Positions 28,335-37,413 of a stretch of 64,000 nucleotides of DNA are shown here, in pieces. The stretch covers positions 85,910 to 149,909 of the forward strand of contig NZ_ATTQ01000014.1 of NCBI RefSeq assembly GCF_000419765.1, in the 5' to 3' direction. The notes beneath the pieces were generated by a model. It saw only the letters and a program-made list of their open reading frames with translations, was not told where the DNA came from and did not search any database. Origin of the DNA: Rhizobium mongolense USDA 1844 (lineage in GTDB: Bacteria > Pseudomonadota > Alphaproteobacteria > Rhizobiales > Rhizobiaceae). The translations under genes and the position numbers were made by a program. Position 1 is the first letter of the stretch, and the number at the start of each line of letters is the position of its first letter.

Positions 28335-28529
28335 TTGAAGGTAGCGACTTGGTGCATCAATCGGAAGGTTGACGGCGGCTTAGAACTATCTGCGAACCTG
28401 GTTCAGGAGCGGATGGGACACAGCAATATTGCTCAGACCCTCGACGCTTACTCTCACTTGTTCCCATCGCAAGACGATTCGGAAGCTTGGCAGAGGCTGA
28501 AAAAGCCCTGTCAGGTGCGGTCAATTTGA
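28335..28529 (+). pseudogene. C-terminal remnant of a tyrosine recombinase (integrase)
   Basis: The frame reads ANLVQERMGHSNIAQTLDAY followed by SHLFPSQDD. This is the end of the catalytic domain of phage-type integrases, with the GH histidine and the nucleophile Tyr in LDAYSHLF. The Arg and HxxR motifs and everything upstream are missing. It ends 88 bases from the 3' end of tRNA-Gln, the classical place for an island integrase. Confidence 0.75.
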
Positions 28530-28617
28530 TGCGCGACACAAAGCTGAAAAATGCAACATGAAACTCGATGGGGCAACAACCATGTCCCATTTTCTATATG
28601 TTTTTCAAATGGTTGAT

Positions 28618-28691
28618 TGGCTGGGGAACCTGGATTCGAACCAAGATCGACGGAGTCAGAGTCCGCTGTTCTACCATTGAACTATTCCCCA
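28618..28691 (-). tRNA. tRNA-Gln (anticodon CTG)
   Basis: On the minus strand TGGGGAA pairs with TTCCCCA to form the acceptor stem, followed by discriminator G and an encoded CCA (28618-28620). The D-arm contains AGTTCAATGGTAGAAC, the anticodon stem GCGGA/TCCGT encloses loop CTCTGAC (anticodon CTG), and the T-arm holds GGTTCGAATCC. All arms fold. Its 3' end appears to have served as an integration site. Confidence 0.95.
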
Positions 28692-28732
28692 GCAGGGCGC
28701 GGCCGGCAAAGCGGCTCCGCTGGTGTGCGGCG

Positions 28733-28760
28733 CTTATAAACAAAAGCCGGAGGAATGCAA
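28733..28760 (-). promoter_or_regulatory. Likely promoter of tRNA-Gln
   Basis: On the minus strand TTGCAT (28755-28760) and TATAAG (28733-28738) are spaced by 16 bases, about 42 bases upstream of the mature tRNA 5' end. This fits a sigma-70 type promoter approximately. Confidence 0.4.
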
Positions 28761-28906
28761 ATACTGTTTGGAAAAATTTCTGCACCCTAATCGGTGAGGT
28801 CAAGCAGGTCTCGATTTTTGAATCCAAAAAGAATTTGGCGATTTTGCATCGCGCTGGTATTCTCGCGGCAACGCAAAAATCTAATGAGCGCCTGCTGCAT
28901 ACCGTC

Positions 28907-30514
28907 ATGGACTTGCGCGGCGCGTGGAAAACGAACGTGGAAGACCCCGAAGGCGGCGCAAAGCCGCAAGTTGACGGGGCGTCAGCGGCGGTGCGCAGGG
29001 ACGGCAAGAAATCCCGGCGCCGGAAGGGCAAACGGGGCGGTCAGTCCCGCAACGCGCCCCATGCCGCTTCGCAGGCCTCCTCCGAGACATCCGGAGAGGC
29101 AGCGCGCCCGATGGAAGCTGCAGCCGGGAACCCGGCCCGCAAGCGCAAACGACGCCGCCGCGGTAACGGCGGCCAGCGGCATGACGGTGCATCCCCAGCG
29201 ATCCAGCAGCATGAAAAGCCGGCTTCGGCCGCGCCGGCGGAAGGCGACACTTCATCCAGCCGCCGCAACCGGCGCAAGCATCGCGGAAAGCGCGGCCTGC
29301 AGGGCCGCCCGCTGGCGCCTGGCAAGCCGGTCGGCCAGCCGGGGATCACCGCCCAGCCTGCCGCCATTGCCAGGGATCCCGCCATTGCGAGAGCCCCAAC
29401 GATAGCCAAGGCCAATGGGCATTCCGAGCCTCGAATCGATGGCTTCAATCGCGGCGGCCGGCCGCCTGAACGCGAGCGCCGCGATCACGCTGCCGAGCAT
29501 CCCTGGCCGGACGAACTTTATGCCGCGCTCGACCTCGGCACGAACAACTGCCGCCTGCTGATTGCCCAGCCCACCCGGCCGGGTCAGTTCCGCGTCGTCG
29601 ACGCCTTTTCGCGCATCGTGCGCCTCGGCGAGGGGCTTGCCGCGAGCGGCCGCCTTTCCAACGAGGCGATGGACCGCGCCGTCGATGCGCTGCGCGTCTG
29701 CGCCGGAAAGCTGAAGAGCCGCGAGATCCGCCGCATGCGACTGATCGCCACCGAAGCCTGCCGTCAGGCCGCAAACGGCGCCATTTTCCTCGATCGCGTC
29801 GTCGCCGAAACCGGCCTCGAACTCGAGATCATCGACCGCGAAACGGAAGCCCGCCTTGCGGTATCCGGCTGCTCGTCACTGGTCGGCCGCGAAACGCGTT
29901 CCGTCGTGCTTTTCGATATCGGCGGCGGCTCCTCGGAGATCGCGGTCATCCGCATCGGCGAGAATCGGTTCAGCCGCCTTGCCAATCACATCACTCACTG
30001 GACTTCGCTGCCGGTCGGCGTCGTCACGCTTTCCGAGCGCCACGGCGGGCAGCATGTGACGCCGGAGAGCTTCGAGAGCATGGTATCGGAGGTGGGGGGC
30101 ATGCTTGCGCGGTTCGACTGCCCGGAAATCGAGGTCGCACATTCCGGCGATTTCCACCTGATCGGCACGTCCGGCACGGTGACGACGCTGGCGGGCGTCC
30201 ACCTCGACCTGCCGCGCTACGACCGCCGCAAGGTGGATGGCATCTGGCTTTCGGATGACGAGGTTTCAGCCATGCAGGCGAAGCTTCTCTCGTGGGATTT
30301 CGAGAGCCGTGCCGCCAATCCCTGCATCGGGCCGGACCGCGCTGACCTGGTGCTCGCTGGCTGTGCCATTCTGGAGGCGATTCGCCGCCGCTGGCCGAGC
30401 CCGCGCATGCGCGTCGCCGACCGCGGCTTGAGAGAAGGCCTCTTGACCGACATGATGGCGGACGACGGCGTCTGGCGGCGCCATCGAAACCGCCGCGGCC
30501 AGCGCGCAAGGTAG
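28907..30514 (+). CDS. ppx: Ppx/GppA family exopolyphosphatase with basic N-terminal extension
   Basis: This is a 535-residue protein if started at ATG 28907. Residues about 204-525 are the Ppx/GppA phosphatase: LYAALDLGTNNCRLLI (phosphate-1 loop), EARLAVSGCSSL, VVLFDIGGGSSEIAV (phosphate-2) and HLIGTSGTVTTLAG. It should hydrolyse polyphosphate or pppGpp. Residues 1-200 are low-complexity, very rich in Arg, Lys, Gly and Ala (RRRKGKRGG, RKRKRRRRGN), likely disordered and possibly RNA- or polyphosphate-binding. An internal start would shorten this region, so its full extent is unproven. rlmE follows after seven bases. Confidence 0.88.
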   Translation: MDLRGAWKTNVEDPEGGAKPQVDGASAAVRRDGKKSRRRKGKRGGQSRNAPHAASQASSETSGEAARPMEAAAGNPARKRKRRRRGNGGQRHDGASPAIQQHEKPASAAPAEGDTSSSRRNRRKHRGKRGLQGRPLAPGKPVGQPGITAQPAAIARDPAIARAPTIAKANGHSEPRIDGFNRGGRPPERERRDHAAEHPWPDELYAALDLGTNNCRLLIAQPTRPGQFRVVDAFSRIVRLGEGLAASGRLSNEAMDRAVDALRVCAGKLKSREIRRMRLIATEACRQAANGAIFLDRVVAETGLELEIIDRETEARLAVSGCSSLVGRETRSVVLFDIGGGSSEIAVIRIGENRFSRLANHITHWTSLPVGVVTLSERHGGQHVTPESFESMVSEVGGMLARFDCPEIEVAHSGDFHLIGTSGTVTTLAGVHLDLPRYDRRKVDGIWLSDDEVSAMQAKLLSWDFESRAANPCIGPDRADLVLAGCAILEAIRRRWPSPRMRVADRGLREGLLTDMMADDGVWRRHRNRRGQRAR

Positions 30515-30521
30515 GGACAGA

Positions 30522-31241
30522 ATGACCAAGGCACCGATCGCGGGCAACCGCACCGGCCGCAAGCTCGGCCAGCGCGTCAAGAAGAAGAAGCTCAAGGCCT
30601 CCTCGCGGCAATGGCTGCAGCGCCATATCAACGATCCCTACGTGCAGCGCGCGCAGCTTGAGGGCTACCGGGCACGGGCTGCCTTCAAGCTTCTGGAGAT
30701 CGACGAGAAGCACAATATCCTCAAAGGCGCGCGCCGCATCATTGACCTTGGCGCCGCACCGGGCAGCTGGTCGCAGATCGCCGCCAAGGTGACGGGCTCG
30801 ACCGACGAGGATGTCCGCGTCGCGGCCATCGACTTTCTGGAAATGGCGCCGCTTCCCGGTGTGAAGATCCTGCAGCTCGACTTTCTCGATCCGGACGCGC
30901 CGACGAAGCTCATGGAAGCGGTCGGCGGTACGCCGGATCTGGTGATGTCCGACATGGCGGCCCCCACGACCGGCCACCACCGCACGGACCATCTGCGGAC
31001 GATGCATCTCTGCGAAGTTGCCGCGCATTTTGCCGTCGACGTTCTGGGCGAAGGCGGACATTTCCTCGCCAAGACCTTTCAGGGCGGCACGGAGCGCGAA
31101 TTGCTCAACATGCTGAAGCAGCATTTCCGCCAGGTGGTGCACGTCAAACCGGCTTCCTCGCGTGCCGAATCGGTCGAGATGTTCCTGCTGGCGAAGGGCT
31201 TCAAAGGCCGTAGGCCGGTCACGAATGCTGCGGACGCTTGA
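30522..31241 (+). CDS. rlmE: 23S rRNA (uridine2552-2'-O)-methyltransferase RlmE
   Basis: This 239-residue FtsJ-type enzyme methylates U2552 of 23S rRNA using SAM. Visible features are a basic N-terminus (GQRVKKKKLKASSRQWLQRH), YRARAAFKLLEID (catalytic Lys), DLGAAPGSWSQIA (SAM site), MSDMAAPTTG (catalytic Asp), FLAKTFQGG (catalytic Lys) and SRAESVEMFLLAKGF (catalytic Glu). Length is normal. It lies seven bases after ppx, a common alphaproteobacterial pairing. Confidence 0.95.
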   Translation: MTKAPIAGNRTGRKLGQRVKKKKLKASSRQWLQRHINDPYVQRAQLEGYRARAAFKLLEIDEKHNILKGARRIIDLGAAPGSWSQIAAKVTGSTDEDVRVAAIDFLEMAPLPGVKILQLDFLDPDAPTKLMEAVGGTPDLVMSDMAAPTTGHHRTDHLRTMHLCEVAAHFAVDVLGEGGHFLAKTFQGGTERELLNMLKQHFRQVVHVKPASSRAESVEMFLLAKGFKGRRPVTNAADA

Positions 31242-31299
31242 TCTTTGGCTTCGTCTGTGGCGATGATGGCGGCTTGCAGGATTGGAATGCCACGATCTG

Positions 31300-31683
31300 A
31301 TGCTACTCTACGTCACTCTCGGAACCAATGACATCGAGCGCGCCCGGCGCTTCTATGACGCCGTTCTGCCGGTGCTCGGTTACAAGCTTCAGCGTCTCTC
31401 TGACGAGGAGATCGGCTACTCCGCCGATGGCGACACCCGCTCGCGCCTCTGGATTGTCACGCCGTTCAACCGCCGCCGTGCCGCCGCCGGCAACGGTTCT
31501 ATGATCGCGCTCGGCGCCGAAACGCGCGCTGATGTCGATGCGTTTTACGCGGCGGCACTCGCGGCGGGCGGTACTGATGACGGCAAGCCCGGCTTGCGCT
31601 CCTATCATGCGAATTTCTACGCCGCCTATATCCGCGATCCCGACGGCAACAAGCTTGCCGCCGTCTGCGAAAAGCCCGAATAG
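31300..31683 (+). CDS. VOC (glyoxalase-like) family protein
   Basis: This is a single VOC-fold protein of 127 residues from ATG 31300 (a TTG at 31282 is also possible). It begins LYVTLGTNDIERARRFYDAV and ends YHANFYAAYIRDPDGNKLAA, with the typical two beta-alpha-beta-beta-beta modules. VOC proteins bind metals and catalyse varied isomerase, dioxygenase or resistance reactions; the substrate cannot be assigned. It is convergent with the MFS gene. Confidence 0.8.
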   Translation: MLLYVTLGTNDIERARRFYDAVLPVLGYKLQRLSDEEIGYSADGDTRSRLWIVTPFNRRRAAAGNGSMIALGAETRADVDAFYAAALAAGGTDDGKPGLRSYHANFYAAYIRDPDGNKLAAVCEKPE

Positions 31684-31689
31684 CAGGGC

Positions 31690-33111
31690 TTATTTCACCG
31701 CTGGTTGCTCGGTCTCGATTGCCGGGCCGATGCGCTTGGCGCGATGGCCCGAAACCAGCGCCCCTGCATACCTGTCCATGCGGATGAAGGGAATCGTCGC
31801 CACGACTGTCAGTCCGGCGATGACGTAGAAGGCCAGATGGAAGTCGGCGACCTGCAGTGCCTCGCCGCTGAAATAGATGGATGTCTCGAGGATCGCCGCC
31901 GCCACGGCAACGCCGAGCGCGAGGCTGATCTGCTGCATCACGGAGCTCATCGATGTGGCCTGGCTTGCTTCTCGATCCTCAATGTCCGCAAAGGCCAGCG
32001 CGTTCACGCCGGTGAACATGAACGATCGCGAGAAGCCACCGATGAGCAACACCGTGATGATGACGAGATGTGGCGTTGCGGGTGTGAAGAAGCCTGTCGT
32101 GATTGTGACGATCGTCGTGACCGCGGCTGCCGAAAGAAGCGTCGTGCGGAAGCCGGTGGCGGCGAAAACGCGCCGCGCCATGAATTTGGTCGTGATCGCG
32201 CCGATTGCACCGGAAAAGGTAATGAGGCCGGACTGGAACGGTGTCAGGCCAAAGCCGAGCTGCAGCATCAGCGGCGTCAGGAAGGGCATGGCGCCGACGC
32301 AGATGCGGAACAGGTTGCCGCCCGTCGTCGCAGTGCGGAAGGTCGGGTTGCGGAAGAGGTTCAGGTTCAGGATCGGGGCTGGGTGGCGCTTGGCGTGACG
32401 CACATAAAGATAGCCGCAAAGGAAGCCGGTCAAAGTGGATGTGACACCGATGGCCGGCGGCAGCGCCGGAAGGCTTACGACCGAGAGGCCGAAAACGACA
32501 CCCGCGGCGGAAAGCGAGGTCAGAATGAAACCGGTGAAGTCCAGTTTCGGCGGCATCGTTGCTTCAACCTCCGGCAGAAAGATTGTCGCAAGCCAGACGC
32601 CGATGATGCCGACCGGCACATTGATCAGGAAGATCCAGTGCCAGCTGAAATAAGTGGTGATGAAGCCGCCGAGCGGCGGACCGGCCAGCGGACCGACAAG
32701 GGCGGGAATCGTCAGCAACGCCATGGCGGAAACCAGTTCGCTCCGCTGGGTGGTGCGCAGGAGAACGAGCCGGCCGACCGGCGTCATCATCGCGCCGCCC
32801 ATGCCTTGCAGGAAGCGGGCGAAGACGAACTCGACCAGATTGGAAGATGCTGCACAAAAAATCGAGCCGATGACGAAGACGCAGATCGCAAGCCGGAAGA
32901 TGCGCTTGGCACCGAACCTGTCCGCCATCCAGCCGCTGACTGGAATGAAAACCGCAAGCGACACCATGTAGGAAGTCAGCGCCAGCTTCAGCGTAATCGG
33001 CCCGACATTAAGGTCGCTGGCGATCGCGGGCAGCGCCGTCGAAATGACCGTGGAATCCATCTGCTCCATGAAGAGCGCGACGGCGAGGATCAGCGGAACA
33101 ATGCGGTTCAT
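31690..33111 (-). CDS. DHA2-type MFS multidrug exporter
   Basis: This is a 473-residue, about 14-helix transporter from ATG 33111; a TTG at 33189 would add 26 non-hydrophobic residues and seems unlikely. Features are MEQMDSTVISTALPAIASDL (motif D1 of the DHA2 family), SGWMADRFGAKRIFRLAI (motif A) and FLQGMGGAMMTPVGR (motif C region). Such proton-driven pumps export drugs or metabolites across the inner membrane. No adjacent regulator or membrane-fusion protein gene is seen, so substrates are open. Confidence 0.88.
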   Translation of the reverse strand: MNRIVPLILAVALFMEQMDSTVISTALPAIASDLNVGPITLKLALTSYMVSLAVFIPVSGWMADRFGAKRIFRLAICVFVIGSIFCAASSNLVEFVFARFLQGMGGAMMTPVGRLVLLRTTQRSELVSAMALLTIPALVGPLAGPPLGGFITTYFSWHWIFLINVPVGIIGVWLATIFLPEVEATMPPKLDFTGFILTSLSAAGVVFGLSVVSLPALPPAIGVTSTLTGFLCGYLYVRHAKRHPAPILNLNLFRNPTFRTATTGGNLFRICVGAMPFLTPLMLQLGFGLTPFQSGLITFSGAIGAITTKFMARRVFAATGFRTTLLSAAAVTTIVTITTGFFTPATPHLVIITVLLIGGFSRSFMFTGVNALAFADIEDREASQATSMSSVMQQISLALGVAVAAAILETSIYFSGEALQVADFHLAFYVIAGLTVVATIPFIRMDRYAGALVSGHRAKRIGPAIETEQPAVK

Positions 33112-33647
33112 AGGCAAAAGCCTTGGGCGACTCTTGGGAGGATGGCTCGGGAGCCCGTGCTGTGTAGTCCCAGTTGCCGCCTCTGCCAATCCCTGAAACT
33201 GCGGGAGTTACAGGTTTGCATCACGTGTGCGTGAGACGGCGGTTCCCGGCAACTTTTCCTTTCAAAATCGACTTAGGTTCGAGCCGCCGCAGCAGGGATC
33301 CCGGACGGAGATCGAGAGGCCGGCGCGTCGCGACCACCGCCGTTATTGGAGAATGGATATATGGCAGTTTGGTTGGCAAGCGGCCACGCTTTTTGCTGCA
33401 GGCATTTTCGGCCGGCTATTTAAGAACGGGCTACCGTTTCGTGCCGAAGACCTACCAGTTCGACATCTGATCCAGGCGCATGGCAGCCATTACGCGCCCG
33501 GTGCATGCGCCGGGCATTTTGCTATTCCCTTCCTGTCATAGACGTGTTACGAGCCCTCGCCAACTTCCAAAGCAACCCTTGCACACCGCCGGTGCGGACG
33601 ATTCGTTCCGGGTGGGTCGCATTTTTCTTAATTGAAGGAAATTGGCC
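33112..33647. other. Intergenic region upstream of guaB
   Basis: About 530 bases between the divergent MFS and guaB genes. Short open frames (for example 33354-33541, starting MDIWQFGWQAATLFAAG) show no family resemblance and no good ribosome site. Promoters of both genes should be here. Confidence 0.4.
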
Positions 33648-35132
33648 ATGGCTCGCATCATAGAAACGGCAACCGGAGCGGACGCGCTCACCTTCGACGA
33701 CGTGCTCTTGCAGCCCGGTCACTCCGAGGTCATGCCCGGTCAGACGAACATCGCAACGCGCATCGCGACCGATATCGACCTGAACATCCCGATCCTCTCC
33801 TCCGCGATGGATACCGTCACCGAAAGCCGATTGGCGATCGCCATGGCGCAGGCCGGCGGTCTCGGCGTCATTCATCGCAATCTGACTCCGATCGAGCAGG
33901 CCGAGCAGGTTCGGCAAGTCAAGAAGTTCGAAAGCGGCATGGTCATCAATCCGGTGACGATCGGCCCGGATGCGACGCTTGCCGAAGCGCTGTCTCTGAT
34001 GAAGACGCACGGAATTTCCGGCATTCCGGTCGTTGAGAAGTCGGGCCGCCTCGTGGGCATCCTGACCAACCGCGACGTCCGCTTTGCCTCCGATCCGGCC
34101 CAGAAGGTCCACGAGCTGATGACGCGAGACAACCTCGTCACGGTCAAGGAGAACGTCGATCAGCAGGAGGCCAAGCGCCTGCTGCATTCGCACCGCATCG
34201 AAAAGCTGCTGGTCGTCGATCCGGAAGGCCGCTGCGTTGGCCTCATCACCGTCAAGGATATCGAAAAGTCGCAGCTGAACCCGAACGCTTCCAAGGATGC
34301 GCAAGGCCGTCTTCGCGCTGCCGCCGCCATCAGCGTCGGCGATGATGGCTTCGAGCGTGCCGAGCGCCTGATCGAAGCCGGCGTCGATCTGCTCGTCGTC
34401 GATACTGCGCACGGCCATTCGCAGCGTGTTCTCGATGCCGTCACCCGCGTCAAGAAGCTGTCCAACTCGGTTCGCATCATGGCCGGCAACGTCGCGACCT
34501 CGGACGGCACCAAGGCACTGATCGATGCCGGCGCGGATGCCGTCAAGGTCGGCATCGGCCCAGGCTCGATCTGCACGACGCGCATTGTCGCCGGTGTCGG
34601 CGTGCCGCAACTCGCCGCCATCATGTCGGCTGTCGAAGCCGCGCGCGCTCAGGATATTCCGGTCATAGCCGACGGCGGCATCAAGTTCTCGGGCGACCTT
34701 GCCAAGGCGATGGCTTGCGGCGCTTCTGCCGTCATGATCGGCTCGCTGCTCGCCGGTACCGATGAAAGCCCGGGCGAAGTCTATCTCTATCAGGGCCGCT
34801 CCTTCAAAGCCTATCGCGGCATGGGATCGGTCGGCGCCATGGCGCGCGGCTCGGCAGACCGCTACTTCCAGGCGGAAGTCCGCGACACCCTGAAGCTTGT
34901 GCCGGAGGGCATCGAAGGCCAGGTTCCTTATAAGGGTCCGGTCTCCGGCGTCCTGCACCAGCTCACGGGCGGCCTGAGGGCAGCGATGGGTTATGTCGGC
35001 GGCAAGGATATCAAGGAGTTCCAGGAACGCGCGACCTTCGTGCGCATCTCCGGTGCCGGCCTTCGAGAAAGCCATGCCCATGACGTGACGATTACACGCG
35101 AGAGCCCGAACTATCCGGGCGTAGGCGCCTGA
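33648..35132 (+). CDS. guaB: Inosine-5'-monophosphate dehydrogenase
   Basis: This 494-residue enzyme converts IMP to XMP with NAD, the first committed step of GMP synthesis. Start ATG 33648 has GAAGGAAA upstream. Features are LTFDDVLLQPGHSEV, a CBS pair at about 95-205, the active-site loop GIGPGSICTTRIVAG with the catalytic Cys, VIADGGIKFSGD and the flap YRGMGSVGAM. The length is normal. A GTG-started membrane protein gene begins two bases after its stop. Confidence 0.96.
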   Translation: MARIIETATGADALTFDDVLLQPGHSEVMPGQTNIATRIATDIDLNIPILSSAMDTVTESRLAIAMAQAGGLGVIHRNLTPIEQAEQVRQVKKFESGMVINPVTIGPDATLAEALSLMKTHGISGIPVVEKSGRLVGILTNRDVRFASDPAQKVHELMTRDNLVTVKENVDQQEAKRLLHSHRIEKLLVVDPEGRCVGLITVKDIEKSQLNPNASKDAQGRLRAAAAISVGDDGFERAERLIEAGVDLLVVDTAHGHSQRVLDAVTRVKKLSNSVRIMAGNVATSDGTKALIDAGADAVKVGIGPGSICTTRIVAGVGVPQLAAIMSAVEAARAQDIPVIADGGIKFSGDLAKAMACGASAVMIGSLLAGTDESPGEVYLYQGRSFKAYRGMGSVGAMARGSADRYFQAEVRDTLKLVPEGIEGQVPYKGPVSGVLHQLTGGLRAAMGYVGGKDIKEFQERATFVRISGAGLRESHAHDVTITRESPNYPGVGA

Positions 35133-35134
35133 TC

Positions 35135-35695
35135 GTGACTGCGGGCAGCCGGATACCCTCCTGGATGATCGGGCTGCTTGCCATTCTGTGCCTCGCAGCG
35201 TTGGCATGGACGACCTTCGGCTTCGTCCTGCCATTCCGGCATGAGACCGGCAAAACGGTGCTCGACACCTATTTCACCGGCTATGATCAGCCTACGGTTA
35301 CCGCCATGCAGAATGTGCTGAGCGAAAACGATGTCGCGCGTGCGCTGCTGCGGAGCATGTATCTTGGCCCGGAGCTCGTCCTGCCGGCGCTGATGACGAT
35401 GCTTCTCTTCACGATTGTTCTGAAGCTCCAGCCGGGCGGCAGCTATTTCGGTAAACCGATGCATCCAGCTTTCATCAAGGCGATCTACGCTCTGCCGTTC
35501 ATCTACTGCTTTGCTGATTATGCCGAGAATCTCTCCAGCCTGATTGCTTTCGGTGACAGCAGCGCCGCAGCATCCGCCGCCGCATTGCTGCCCTGGATGA
35601 CAAAGCTGAAATTCGCAGCACTCGCCGTCTCGGCAATCGTCATCCTTCGTTTCGTCCTGATCCGTCTGACCCCCGGCGGTGTCGACGGGCGATAG
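35135..35695 (+). CDS. Four-helix inner-membrane protein downstream of guaB
   Basis: This is a 186-residue protein from a GTG two bases after guaB, or 176 from ATG 35165. There are about four membrane segments (10-32, 85-107, 120-140, 158-178) with a periplasmic loop HETGKTVLDTYFTGYD after the first. No family is recognised. The tight spacing suggests translation coupled to guaB. Confidence 0.7.
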   Translation: MTAGSRIPSWMIGLLAILCLAALAWTTFGFVLPFRHETGKTVLDTYFTGYDQPTVTAMQNVLSENDVARALLRSMYLGPELVLPALMTMLLFTIVLKLQPGGSYFGKPMHPAFIKAIYALPFIYCFADYAENLSSLIAFGDSSAAASAAALLPWMTKLKFAALAVSAIVILRFVLIRLTPGGVDGR

Positions 35696-35762
35696 GCTGG
35701 AAAGTGCCGGAACTTTCCTCTACTGCTTTGAAAAATATGAGAGAAGCCGCAGAGGAGACACC

Positions 35763-36182
35763 ATGACCGGCTACGAAATGTTCTGGCCCATTATTGCCCA
35801 TGTCGCGCTGGTCTATGGCCTCTACATGCTGCTCAGCGTCCGCCGCCGCAAGGCGGTGCAAGCCGGCAATGTGAAGCTTTCGGACTATCGCGAAAACCGC
35901 AGCGAGCCGCCGGAAAGCCTTTTCGTCAAGAACAGCATCGCCAATCAGTTCGAGCTGCCGGTTCTCTTTTATGTTTGCTGCATCCTGCTTTACATTACCG
36001 AGGCCGACAATCTGGGCGCCCTCGTGCTCGCCTGGATCTTCGTGGCATTGCGGTATGCCCACGCTTTCGTGCACGTGACGAGCAACCGCATGCGCTTCCG
36101 CGGTCCGCTCTTTGCTGCCGGATACGTCGTGCTTGGTGCCATGTGGGCGTGGCTTGCCGGCTGGATGGCCTTCAGCGGGTAA
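35763..36182 (+). CDS. MAPEG family membrane protein
   Basis: This 139-residue protein has four membrane helices. It contains the family-like segment FVKNSIANQFELPVLFYVCC and the ALRYAHAFVHVTSNRMRFRG region typical of MAPEG proteins, whose eukaryotic members handle glutathione and eicosanoids. Start ATG 35763 has GAGGAG upstream. A short hairpin (GGAAAGT/ACTTTCC, 35699-35718) lies ahead of it, after the previous gene. Confidence 0.82.
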   Translation: MTGYEMFWPIIAHVALVYGLYMLLSVRRRKAVQAGNVKLSDYRENRSEPPESLFVKNSIANQFELPVLFYVCCILLYITEADNLGALVLAWIFVALRYAHAFVHVTSNRMRFRGPLFAAGYVVLGAMWAWLAGWMAFSG

Positions 36183-36268
36183 CGCAGTTTTGTTCCTGCG
36201 TTATCGTAGCCTGACCTATCTTCTCTCGTCGGGGGGCTTTGGCTCGGCGAGGAAAAGAGGAGGTTCAC

Positions 36269-37141
36269 ATGGACAAGCCGGAAATCACGCAGGCGATGAT
36301 CAACGCTTATGACGAATACACGCATCTGACGCTCGACCGCCGCAGTTTCATGGACAAGCTGACGAAGCTTGCAGGATCGGCGGGCGCTGCCGCCGTGATC
36401 GCGCCGATGCTTGCGGCAAACAAGGCGAGCGCGGGAATGGTCCCGGCCAACGACGAGCGGCTGAAGGCGCAGGATGTCACTTATCCCGGCGGCAGCGGCG
36501 AGATGAAGGGCTATCTGGTCGAACCGAAGGAGGCATCTGGAAAGCTCGGCAGCGTTATCGTCATTCACGAAAATCGCGGCCTCAACCCGCATATCCGCGA
36601 CGTCGCCCGCCGCATGGCGCTGGAAGGCTTCGTGGCGCTGGCGCCGGATTTCCTCTCGCCGCTGGGCGGTACGCCGGAGAACGAGGAGCAGGCGCGGGAA
36701 ATTTTCGGCAAGCTTGAGGCTGCCGCAACTGTCGCGAATGCCGAAGCAAGCCTCAAATACCTGAAGACGCTTCCTTCCGCCAATGGCAATGTCGGCGCCA
36801 TCGGCTTTTGCTGGGGTGGCGGGGTCGTCAACAATTTCGCGACAAAGTCGCCGGAGCTGAAGGCAGGCGTCGCCTATTACGGTGCGCAGCCGAAGGCTGG
36901 CGTGCCGAACATTAAGGCGGCGCTGATGCTGCACTATGCCGGTCTCGACGACCGCATCAATGCCGGCATCGACGCCTACAAGAAGGAACTGGAAGCAAAC
37001 GGCAAGAGCTTCCAGATCTTCGTTTACGACGGCGTCAACCATGCCTTCAACAACGATACGTCCTCGGCGCGCTACGACAAGAAGGCGGCCGATCTTGCCT
37101 GGAGCCGCACCGTCGAGTTCTTGAAGAAGAGCCTGGCCTGA
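36269..37141 (+). CDS. Tat-exported dienelactone hydrolase family protein
   Basis: From ATG 36269 (AGGAGG ribosome site) the protein has 290 residues. It carries a twin-arginine-like signal (DRRSFMDKLTK followed by a hydrophobic stretch ending ANKASA), preceded by an unusually long n-region of about 22 residues. The mature part is an alpha/beta hydrolase with the dienelactone-hydrolase nucleophile Cys in GFCWGGG, Asp in GLDDRINAG and His in GVNHAFNND. It probably acts in the periplasm on a lactone or ester; the substrate is unknown. Confidence 0.85.
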   Translation: MDKPEITQAMINAYDEYTHLTLDRRSFMDKLTKLAGSAGAAAVIAPMLAANKASAGMVPANDERLKAQDVTYPGGSGEMKGYLVEPKEASGKLGSVIVIHENRGLNPHIRDVARRMALEGFVALAPDFLSPLGGTPENEEQAREIFGKLEAAATVANAEASLKYLKTLPSANGNVGAIGFCWGGGVVNNFATKSPELKAGVAYYGAQPKAGVPNIKAALMLHYAGLDDRINAGIDAYKKELEANGKSFQIFVYDGVNHAFNNDTSSARYDKKAADLAWSRTVEFLKKSLA

Positions 37142-37257
37142 TCAGGGTGCAACCGCCCGTTCGTCCTGCTTTTGAAAAACGGCACGGCTAAAGGCTCGAT
37201 ACGATCCGTGCCCAGCCGGCGGCTGCCGAATAACTGATCCACAGCTTTTGAGCGACC

Positions 37258-37284
37258 AAATCGGGGTTTATCACCCCGATTTTC
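37258..37284 (+). terminator. Rho-independent terminator-like hairpin
   Basis: AAATCGGGG and CCCCGATTT form a perfect 9-base stem around TTTATCA, ending in a short T run. It lies between the hydrolase gene and the TetR gene and probably ends the former transcript. Confidence 0.55.
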
Positions 37285-37413
37285 ATATGCTTCTGGCGTC
37301 TGTTAAAATGCGAGCTTTTCGATTTACGGCGCATGAATACCTGCGTGCCATATCGCTCAGATGCGCCGGTTTGAGCCATCTTCCGCCGCTCAACGATAAT
37401 TCATGGGAACGAT

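Larger units (their letters stand above)
9112..28637. mobile_element. Possible tandem genomic island integrated at tRNA-Gln
   Basis: The island is inferred from three direct repeats (9112, 17862, 19155) whose starts resemble the tRNA-Gln 3' end. Supporting signs are a tyrosine-recombinase tail at 28335-28529 immediately beside that tRNA, a concentration of broken genes, and accessory cargo (sensor operon, SBP56, HIT-PLD-helicase). No intact integrase is present, so any such element is immobile now. Boundaries are tentative. Confidence 0.35.

Noticed and set aside
31705..33234. Long 509-residue open frame on the plus strand
   Set aside because: It lies antisense to the MFS transporter gene, has extreme Asp/Arg/Glu composition and no domain; it is a mirror of the transporter codons.
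33354..33541. Possible small membrane gene before guaB
   Set aside because: No ribosome site and no conserved pattern; most likely untranslated leader or chance.
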